64,000 nt of DNA from positions 54,548,355 through 54,612,354 of the forward strand of contig OY978525.1 in assembly GCA_963854835.1 (NCBI GenBank), read 5' to 3'. The stretch is from Megamerina dolium (taxonomy: Eukaryota; Arthropoda; Insecta; Diptera; Megamerinidae). The notes below the pieces were generated by a model that saw only the letters and a list, made by a program, of their open reading frames with translations, did not search any database and was not told where the DNA came from. Both the position numbers and the translations under genes were made by a program. Every line of letters begins with the position of its first letter. The stretch's first letter is position 1. Shown in pieces: positions 55,060 through 64,000 of the stretch.

Positions 55060-55960
55060 TGTAGGTAAATAACTTCCTGTTTCTCTACAATAACTGTTTC
55101 AAATTTAGTATTTATTTTAACGGGGACTACCCTCATAGTTCTCCAAGGTACTACAACCTCACTGGTGTGGAGTACTCTATTAGCCTCGTTCAACGGTTTG
55201 AACGATAAAGTCATGAAATGCTGTTTTCGCCCACCGAAGCTTCTTTTCATGGTATTATAACCGATCGGTTCCACGCCATCTACATCAGAGACTTCAGAAC
55301 AGTAGCCACGTTTGCTATCCCTTGGTGGGGAAGGTGGGTCAACAATCCCTCTGGAACCCTGACTACCAACTTCAACCATCTTGCTGTCTGACGTGGAGAG
55401 TTTGTCAACAATCTCTAAAGACGCCTAACGGACACCTTCCATTTCAGTTGGCTTAATTTTAGCAGGTAGGAACTTTCCTTTGGTTATTTTGTTGACTTAC
55501 GTTATTAGTTTGGTATTTATTCGTTCCGAGTGGCATCTTTTCATTTCAGTTCCGATAAAATGCCACTGTATTGCTGGCCTCAGTCTGGTGAACGTCGTAC
55601 GAATATAGTGCTCCAATATTAAACTGATTGAACCGTTGCCGTCTTTCGAGCAGAATACCCGTGTTTATGGCCTCCTCTGCTAGTTCTTCTAATGTGCTGT
55701 CTTACGTAACATATGATTTTTTAGCAATGGATCTCGAAGGTCCGATATAAAGGATGTCCCCGCAAAATACGTATATCATCCAGGGGTAGTTGGGGGATGG
55801 TCTTCAAATATGTGTTTCGTAGAAGTGTATACAATTCCTCTAGATTAGAGAATTTCTTACTTGGCACCAAATTATAAGCATCACCATATAGTCGCTGTTT
55901 TATACAAGCTAAGAAATCTTCCAACTCATCTGGTTTAATGACTTTCCGTGTTAATTCTCA
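55060..55960 (-). pseudogene. Gypsy-G gag and protease-like region (right copy)
   Basis: Minus strand: a Gag piece (MEDFLACIKQRLYGDAYNLV, 55924-55860) continues with LEELYTLLRNTYLKTIPQLP and EEAINTGILLERRQRFNQFN near 55690-55610. A second open piece (55379-55047) contains SEVVVPWRTMRVVPVKINTK, which resembles the segment between protease and RT in mdg1/412-like gypsies. No zinc knuckle or DTG box could be confirmed. The left copy keeps only the first part. Confidence 0.65.
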
Positions 55961-56055
55961 CTCAGAAATAAACTGATGCACTTCAATTCTCAAGTCTTTA
56001 GACTCCGCACCAATGAGTAATGGGACCAGTCTACTTACCGCCTGTGTGGTAAGTA

Positions 56056-56970
<915 letters not shown>

Positions 56971-56984
56971 ATTGTGTTCGGTAC

Positions 56985-57420
56985 AGGTCCCCTGTGATCG
57001 TATGACCCTATTTCAACAGCTTGTAATACAACACACCCTTCTGATCTTAGCAAATGCAGAGCATTACGTTTGCCGCTGATTTCGGTGGTTGCGTAATGAA
57101 TCAATTTTGTATCACCAGTAACAATCCGATGGAAATCGACTTCTTATTGTATTGCAACATGACTGACATGCAAAATCGCTTTTCAACGTCTCTTGGCTTC
57201 AGTTATTGTGGCACCCAATATTCTTGCTTTTGAATGAATCCTGCTGCTTTTAAACGTGGTTGATTGAGTCAATTCTACGAGATCTTTTTGCGTTTGAAAA
57301 AAATCTTGGTCGAGTAATGGTTCCAATTCTTCATCTTATTCATAAAGTAAAAATGGTGGCGATGTGGTCCATCCATAACAACACAATCTACGTCATCTTT
57401 CGTAAATCCTGTAAAATATA
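56985..57420 (-). pseudogene. mariner transposase N-terminal relic (mariner-2), minus strand
   Basis: Minus-strand pieces in several frames: LEPLLDQDFFQTQKDLVELT (57320-57260), a segment resembling the QxxxISxRLxxxG...WVPxxL region, and [19 protein letters not shown] (about 57135-57080), where mariner normally has HRIVTGDEKWIxY. The Asp of VTGD is the first catalytic residue of the family. It looks older than mariner-1 and need not be the same element. Confidence 0.65.
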
Positions 57421-57429
57421 TTGATAGTC

Positions 57430-57628
<199 letters not shown>

Positions 57629-57802
57629 CTGTGCGCTTGTGTGTTTACATCCATATACAAAGCAATTTTCATACAAGGCTATGACACCATGTCAAATTAC
57701 AAACCCTTCTATAATTTTCCTCTGTCTATGTTTTTTTTTTTTGATATTTCTCTATGATAAATTTATATTTTCTATATATTTACTTGGCTGTGACTGTTAT
57801 AG

Positions 57803-58324
57803 CCTAGACAGACGGCAGCTTAATTCCGGATTACCGGCGCACTTAATCCGAATAAAATAATAACCTGACAGACGGCAGTATTGCGGATTAACTAAACGGC
57901 TGATTGCTGTTTTATTAGGTCTGCTCACTTACATTACTATCACTATCAATTTCTGTCATCTGTCACTCTCGATATGAGAAAATCTACAAGAAGTACGTGA
58001 ACTGAAAACTATTAGAAACTTGTAAATTAACATTCACAGTTCTTAATTGACAGCTGGATTTATTTGTTCGCCAAAGCTTTTCATGTTGAAAACTGTTAAC
58101 AATTGTTGAAAGTTTTTTGTTAGCGAACACACCTAATTTTTTGTAAAATGGATCGAGAAAAATTCAAAATAGACAATTTTTAGCGGTGTTGCCAGCGCAA
58201 ATTGACCTAATCCTCTTTTATTTTGAGAATTAACTCATAGAGTTTATGCGGATTAGCTGCAGTTAATGCCCGAGTTAATTCGAATTAACTCGGTAATCCG
58301 GAATTAGGCTGCCGTCTGTCTGGG
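57803..58324. mobile_element. MITE-like non-autonomous DNA element
   Basis: About 32-base inverted ends (57803-57834 and 58293-58324) centred on CAGACGGCAGC and TAATTCCGGATTACCG with two or three mismatches. Inside, the motif GACAGACGGCAG recurs as a direct repeat at 57877-57888, and a perfect 24-bp palindrome lies at 58270-58293. There is no coding capacity. A target duplication was not clear, so the superfamily is undetermined. Confidence 0.75.
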
Positions 58325-58854
58325 ATATTAGTCTACCTGAAATATGCTTCACCAGCCACTCGCTTGCTTTTTTCTGGAATATTACCAAATTGAAATTGAA
58401 ATTATTTCCATTTACCCCTAGATAGTCATCCTTATTTTTTGTACATTTAGTGAACATAAATAATGTACGCATTTGATTTTATCGTTTTTCTTTTCATTGT
58501 TAACAATTAAAAATCAATATTAAAGAGGATATTTTTCACAGTCTACTTTCAATTGGCTTTGAATTGAAGGTATTACCTTTTATAACATAAAGCATTTTAA
58601 AACATAAACGTAACAACATTTTTCATATAAGTCTTTTTGTTTCTTGAAACTAAGCAATTAAACTTAAAAAGGACAGCATCGCTTAAAGTAGCACCTTCAG
58701 ATAAGACAGGAAGAATAAACATCGAATTTATGCTCTATACATAGGTGTTTTGGTACTTTGCGCATACCACTTTTGTCATTCTTCATTTGGAAGAGGGGCG
58801 AAGTGCGCAAATCCGCCTTTTTTAGTTTCTGTTGCCGGTATATCATTTTCGAAT
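58325..58854. other. Non-coding interval, nothing recognised
   Basis: AT-rich, no motif or repeat noticed. It may include the 3' end of the minus-strand piggyBac relic to its right, but no terminal repeat was found. Confidence 0.4.
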
Positions 58855-59405
58855 CTATTCGTAGTACAATATGATTTGAAAGTACATTTTGTATTTCATT
58901 TCTAATATTCGTAGTAATTTTGGCACAAAAAGTCTGTCATTTAAGTGAATATTTATAAAGTTAGCAAAACGTTTTTTCTTAAAATGAGCCCGTTTTAGAG
59001 GTTTTTGTTCGAGTTGAAATGAGATTGATAGTGCCTTTTTCTTCGCAAGATGACAGGAGATAAATTGCTTTGCTAGGTTTTGCTTTACGAACTGAATGAA
59101 ATGAAGAATGAATTCTTTATCGTAGTAAAACATGGTTATTCCTCACTTTTTGTTTTTTAATTCAGGAGGAATCTCCACTTTGTATGACCTAAGAATGTCA
59201 ACTTGTTAATGACTGAGCCAGTGGTATGGGCGTGAAACAATTGTCCATTGTAACATTTCTCTTCGTCCCATGAACAGATTTCACCAGCTTTTTCACATAG
59301 AACTTTACAAGAGGCAATTTTGTAGTATTTGAGCATTTACCTAAATATGCCATTGAATCCACCATGTAATTAGTTCCACTATTATACATCATTATAACCT
59401 TAATG

Positions 59406-62400
59406 GTGGTCTGGTGGTGTTTTCGCAAGGTAGCGTGTCTAACTGCCTCAACTGGGTGGGGCTAGCACAATCCTTGTTGAACTCATCGCAAGTCAACTCA
59501 CTGGCTGTTATGTAGTTTGATCTGAGCGCTATGTGATGATACCTTTATTTGTTGATGAGGGGTAGTCATATAGCTTGCTCTGCTTACTATGTGATGGCGC
59601 TTTCATTATTATTAATGGGGGCCCTCCATGTGGCGACCACCGGGAAACGTCATCCTGGCACCCGCTGGGAGGCGGCTGAAGTGAGTGGCGAAAATCTCCT
59701 CGGTTAGAGGTTGTGCGTTGGGTTTGGGACCCGCCACATAAAAAAACCCCCCCAATGAAAAAAACAAATATGCCTCGGATAAGGACTACCGCTTTTGTTG
59801 ATGACCCCCGCAAACGAAAAAAGGACAACGATTTACGGATATGCACCTGGAATGTCCGGTCCCTTTATAGGGAGGGTGCCTCTATCCAGCTGGTTGATGT
59901 CCTCGAAAAATACAGAGCTGACATCACCGCTCTCCAGGAAATGCGATGGACGGGACAGGGCTGCTCCAAAAGAGCGTCCTGTGACATCTACTACAGTTGC
60001 CATGCTGAAAGGCACGAATTAGGATGTGGATTTTTGGTCAGCAAGAGACTACGACATCTTGTCTCACAGTTCACGCCTGTGAACGAACGGCTGGCCACAA
60101 TCCGCATCAAGGCAAAATTTTACAACATCAGCCTTATATGTGCCCACGCTCCGACGGATGAGAAGGACAATGTGACCAAGGAGAGCTTCTTTCAGCGCCT
60201 CGAAGAAGCTTATGACCGCTGCCCCCGCCACGACATCAAAATCGTGCTTGGCGACTTTAATGACAGGGTGGGCAAGGAAGGTACCTTTGGTCCAACTGTC
60301 GGAAAATTCAGCCTCCACCAGAACACCTCCGATAACGGAATGAGGCTGATCGACTTCGCCGCAGCACGAAACATGGTAATTGGTGGTACCAGATTCCAGC
60401 GTCTCGACATCCACAAAGCGACATGGCTGTCTCCAGATCAACGTACAAGAAACCAAATTGATCATGTGGTGATTGACGGAAGGCATGCTTCCAGTGTGAT
60501 GGACGTGAAATCGATCCGTGGTGCCAACATCGACTCGGATCACTACCTTGTTGCAGCTAAGGTGCGCACACGCCTATGCGTCGCAAATAACAAGAGAAGT
60601 CCCACACAGAGAAAGCTCGACGTCAGTAAGCTGCGATCACCAAAGACAGCAGATGCATTTTCCACTCGACTATCGGATCTGCTTATGCAGAACACTCCCC
60701 CACTTGATGATACATGCGCACGGTGGACACATATATCCCACTCCATGACTACTGCTGCCGAGGAGGTAATCGGCTACTACCGGCCTCTGAGGAATGAGTG
60801 GTATGATCAGGAGTATCGCGACGCTACCGCAGAGAAAGACGCCGCCTACAGAAAAACCCTGCGAGCAGGCGCAACGCGAGCTGTTAAGGAGCGGTACAGA
60901 GAGAAAAGGAGTGCAGAGAGACGTCTTTTCAGGCGCAAGAAGAGAGAGTTGGAAAGACGCGAGTGTGAGGAGATAGACATGTGTACCGACAAGAATGAGA
61001 CTCGAAAATTCTTCGAAAGGATCAAGCGCCTGAGTGGAGGTTTAAATCCCGGAGCCTCTTCTTGTCGTGATGGAAATGGTAATCTGGTTACGGATGTCCA
61101 GAGTGTACTGAGCCTATGGAGGGAACACTTCTCCACGTTACTGAATGGCGATGCTACGAACAATTCCGCCAGTGGAGGAGTTTGCCCGATAACCCCAATT
61201 ATAGATGATGGTGTTGATATTCCACCACCCGACTATGAGGAGATTGAAACGGCCATTTTAAGGCTGAAGAACAACAAAGCTGCAGGTGCTGATGGCCTGC
61301 CTGCCGAGTTGTTTAAGACCGGAGGCGATGAGCTGCTCACCCGCATGCACCAGCTCATAAGCAGAATATGGTCGGATGAAAGCATGCCTGATGACTGGAG
61401 GCTCAGTGTTCTCTGTCCTATACATAAAAAAAGGAAACCCCACAATTTGCGCCAACTACCGTGGAATAAGTCTCCTGATCATCGCATACAAGGTTCTATC
61501 GAGCGTACTGTGTGAAAGGTTTAAGCCTATGCTCAGCAACCTGATTGGACCGTATCAGTGTGGCTTCAGACCTGGTAAATCCACCATCGACCAGATTTTC
61601 ACACTGCGCCAAATCCTGGAGAAGACCCAAGAAAAACAGATCGACACACACCACCTATTTGTTGATTATAAAGCCGCTTTCGACAGTCCGGTAAGGGATT
61701 ACCTCTACGCAACAATGTCTGAGTTCGGTATTCCTGCAAAGCTCATTCGACTTTGTAGAATGACACTGCATAACTCCCGTTGTGCAGTGAAAATTGGGAA
61801 GGACCTCTCCGCACCGTTTAATACCGAACGAGGTTTCAGACAAGGTGATTCGTTATCGTGCGACTCCTTCAATCTTATTATGGAGAAAATAATACGAGCT
61901 GCTGATCTACGACATAATGGCACTATCTTCAACAAAAGTGTCATGCTGTTAGCGTATGCAGACGATATTGACATAATCGGCATGAACACGCGAGCAGTCA
62001 GTGCAGCATTCTCAGAGTTGGAAAGAGAGTCGCGTCGGATGGGTCTCACGGTGAACGAGGGCAAGACGAAGTACCTAGTGTCAACAAACAAAGAGTCCCG
62101 GCGTCGTGGACAGCACGTCACTGTTGACAACTACGCTTTTGAAGTGGTAAGGGACTTTGTCTATCTTGGAACCAGCATTAACAGCAGTAATGACGTCAGC
62201 TTGGAGATCATGCGTAGGATAACTCTTGCTAACAGGTGTTACTTTGGGCTGAGTAAGCAATTGAGAAGTCGAGCCCTCTCTCGAAGAACGAAAACTACAC
62301 TCTACAAGTCTCTCATCATGCCTGTCCTAACATATGGCGCTGACTCCTGGACAATTCCCATCTCGGATGAGCGAATGCTTGGAGTTTTCGAGAGAAAAGT

Positions 62401-62769
62401 CCTACGCAAGATCTTTGGACCTATTTGCGTTGGTGGCGAGTACCGAATAAGGTACAACCATGAGCTGTACGAGCTGTATGCCGATATTGACATAGTAAAG
62501 CGCATCAAAATCCAGCGGCTGCGCTGGCTAGGTCATGTCGAGCGAATGGAGGAAACGCTCCAGCTAAGAAGGTGTTATATTCGGAACCCGCTGGAGGACG
62601 GCGCAGAAGAGGAAGACTAAACCTCCGGTGGAAAGACCAAGTACTGGAGAACCTGACGACGCTTGGAATTTCTAACTGGCGCCAGCTAGCAAAGAACAGA
62701 GATGGCTGGCGAAGCATGTTATTTTCGGCCTAAATCGATATTCGGTTGTTATGGCCACATAAGAAGAAG
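59406..62769 (+). mobile_element. Near-full-length RTE-clade LINE (RTE-F)
   Basis: Bounded by a perfect 12-bp target duplication ATAACCTTAATG (59394-59405, 62770-62781). It has a 5' UTR with a diverged tandem repeat (about 59510-59620), one long endonuclease-RT frame, and a short 3' end finishing TTATGGCCACATAAGAAGAAG, a simple-repeat tail rather than poly(A). It is the master copy for reading the three damaged RTE copies in this window (6366-8009, 38199-39142, 54438-55059). It splits the piggyBac relic. Confidence 0.94.
59770..62732 (+). pseudogene. RTE-F endonuclease-reverse transcriptase
   Basis: Likely start ATG 59770 (MPRIRTTAFVDDPRKRKK); an in-frame ATG at 59713 is less likely because the other RTE copies match best from this point. 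Endonuclease motifs are intact: TWNVRSL, LQEMRW, HAPTDEKD, LGDFND, NQIDHVV, DSDHYLV. RT: AAGADGLPAELFKTGG, FRPGKSTIDQIF, FVDYKAAFDS, RQGDSLSC, AYADDIDIIG (61951-61980). An A7 run (61426-61432; other copies have six A) shifts the frame, and a second shift near 62560 alters the C-terminus, whose original end is at 62732. The endonuclease resembles the 'craniofacial development protein 2-like' annotations common for RTE. Confidence 0.92.
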
Positions 62770-62874
62770 ATAACCTTAATGCCAAATTTGTCTGGGCTAT
62801 TCGGTATATACATCCGGAAACCGCAATTACCTCTGGATACCAGTAGCTGCTGTAGTGGTTACGTTTATATACTA

Positions 62875-63033
62875 AAAAAAAATAAGAAATAAATATAGCC
62901 TGCCGACAGATGGGTACCGTTCTAAAGAAAAATATTTTCGATAATATATTTGTTATGTTTTAGCCGGGGATTGAACCCACGACCTAGAGATCAGTTGGCC
63001 AACACTCTAACCACTGAGCTACAGCATCCACGC
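62875..63033 (-). mobile_element. tRNA-derived SINE, copy C (internally shortened)
   Basis: Minus strand, with tRNA-like head (box A and box B complements at about 63012 and 62972) and a short body (GGGTACCGTTCTAAAGAAAA at 62907), lacking about 200 bases of the body of copies A and B. A 10-bp direct repeat TTATATACTA flanks it (62865-62874, 63034-63043). It lies in the piggyBac relic. Confidence 0.88.
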
Positions 63034-63774
63034 TTATATACTAGGTTTCACTATATGACCGATGGAGTAAATCGTCGATAAATAATTGTTGATCCTTTTT
63101 ACTGCACTCATCACTTTTATTTGTAATTGAGGGTATATTTCTTTTCGGAAGTAATTCGTTTTTGTGTCTTCTCTGTATTTCGAACCAGCGTAGATTGCCG
63201 TTGAATTATATCTACATTTGTCCACCGTTATATTTCATTAATTATATACTTTGTTAAAAATATTAGGAAACATTCAAGTGAGTCAATTATGTTTTTACAT
63301 TGATGTTTTGGACCACGATTTTGTATATGATGTTTTAAATTATATCGATGTACCTTACTCTTAACTGACGACCATTTGTGCTCGTTTGTAGACGCGGTAT
63401 TACTTTAGTACAGCATATATTCCACTACTCGACAGAAAAAAGTGTATTAAAAAATGATTTCTAGCATAAGCTTGATCCGCTAAACAAGAAAATGGCACTC
63501 GTTTATTTTTCCAAAGAAGCATTTCCTAAATATTCGAGAAAAATATGATTTTCCTCACTTTTTTAGTTAATGGCAAAAACCTCGAAAACGATTTAGCCTT
63601 ATATCATAATATGATTTGCCTACCATAGGTAGCCACAAGTTTCTTTTTCTTTACGTATTGATTCACGTCTGCGTCAGGAATTAAGTCACTAATTTCGCTC
63701 TCCAACTCATCGTTATAGCTCAAAGAGAGAAACTTCTCAATTTCTTCACCATTTAATAATTTTTTAGTAGTCAT

Positions 63775-64000
63775 GGCATACAAAGTAAACAATTAGTCGA
63801 TTTCCGCCATCCTCTGCACCTGTACGTTCACAAAGGGTTAGCAACCGACTGGCGTTGATATTATTCTACCAGAAAAATCATAATTCATTGATAGAGTTTT
63901 CGTATATTTTCAGTACAAATCTTGACCAGTACCAGAATTTAATTTTCAACATTTGGCAAAAAACCGTGTCCAAATAATTGTGGAATTGTACAATTAATAT
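63775..64000. other. Window end, nothing recognised
   Basis: Upstream flank of the piggyBac relic's first Met. AT-rich sequence with AAAGGGTTAGCAACCG near 63832 that could be a decayed terminus, but no partner end was identified. Confidence 0.35.

Larger units (their letters stand above)
46577..55960 (-). mobile_element. Ty3/gypsy relic 'G', right copy, split by copia, piggyBac and RTE
   Basis: On the minus strand the order is gag (55960-55560), protease-like region (55380-55060), RT and first half of RNase H (54437-53530), copia-R (53529-47056), then the second half of RNase H (47055-46577). Copia interrupts RNase H after the same GAAAATATAG as in the left copy. An RTE fragment separates protease from RT. 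The left copy at 3965-10518 is in opposite orientation, so the two form arms of a large inverted repeat. Confidence 0.85.
58855..63774 (-). mobile_element. Old piggyBac-family relic, split by RTE and SINE
   Basis: Minus strand from ATG 63774: MTTKKLLNGEEIEKFLSLSY, acidic ELESEISDLIPDADVN, then decayed sequence with LECFLIFLTKYIINEI (near 63275) and RWTNVDI. A SINE (62875-63033) follows, then GNCGFRMYIPNSPDKFGIKV (62845-62782), the full RTE, and IMMYNSGTNYMVDSMAYLGK with the catalytic NVTMDNCFTPIPLA (59250-59210) and VEIPPELKN. The reading across the RTE is exact once one copy of its 12-bp duplication is removed. It differs strongly from the piggyBac at 50245, so it is another family. Termini were not found. 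Confidence 0.78.

Noticed and set aside
59770..61515. Host gene 'craniofacial development protein 2-like'
   Set aside because: The endonuclease is fused to an RTE reverse transcriptase, repeated in four damaged copies here and bounded by a target duplication, so it is a TE protein despite this common database label.

Overview
The window looks like repeat-rich nuclear DNA of an insect, most likely a higher (cyclorrhaphan) fly. This rests on the mix of families (BEL/Pao, copia, Ty3/gypsy with an errantivirus-type env, jockey-clade LINEs, RTE, piggyBac, PIF/Harbinger, mariner, a tRNA-derived SINE), the AT-rich intergenic DNA and the long (TA)n tracts. The species cannot be named from the sequence. 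I found no convincing single-copy host gene, rRNA, true tRNA or CRISPR. Almost every coding stretch belongs to a transposable element (TE), and nearly all are broken.

Layout. 1-2510: BEL/Pao relic (+). 3076-3960: LINE reverse transcriptase relic. 3965-10518: Ty3/gypsy relic 'G' (+), split by a copia element (4759-9641), which is itself split by a 5'-truncated RTE (6366-8009, -) with a 13-bp target duplication; a SINE (9975-10345) splits the gypsy integrase. 10958-13470: no recognisable gene, but a diverged tandem repeat. 13505-21098: jockey-type LINEs in both orientations. 21099-22026: BEL 3' end with LTR. 22107-46354: what I read as one errantivirus-like gypsy, opened by about 19 kb of nested insertions. 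46577-55960: a second, inverted copy of gypsy G carrying copia at the same internal position (-), now also holding a well-preserved piggyBac (50245-52734) and an RTE fragment. 56057-57627: two opposed mariner fragments among (TA)n tracts. 57803-58324: a MITE-like inverted-repeat element. 58855-63774: an old piggyBac relic (-) split by a near-full-length RTE (59406-62769, 12-bp target duplication) and a SINE.

The central nest can be ordered. The errantivirus lies between (TA)n tracts. A jockey LINE 'JB' (-, about 23027-42240) lies inside it. JB was hit by BEL-3 (23335-27169, target duplication AAGTC), BEL-2 (28156-36567, imperfect 5-bp duplication), an RTE fragment (38199-39142) and a PIF/Harbinger element (39175-41668, target duplication TTA). 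BEL-2 was in turn hit by a SINE (28706-29072) and a second jockey (30360-34690).

The best candidates for unusual biology are the PIF element, whose two opposite-strand genes have interlocking introns; the inverted gypsy+copia duplication; the BEL-2 Gag with an N-terminal PHD finger; the piggyBac with perfect ends and repeated subterminal palindromes; and the SINE family whose 3' end resembles that of the local RTE. All family calls are from reading motifs; no database search was run.
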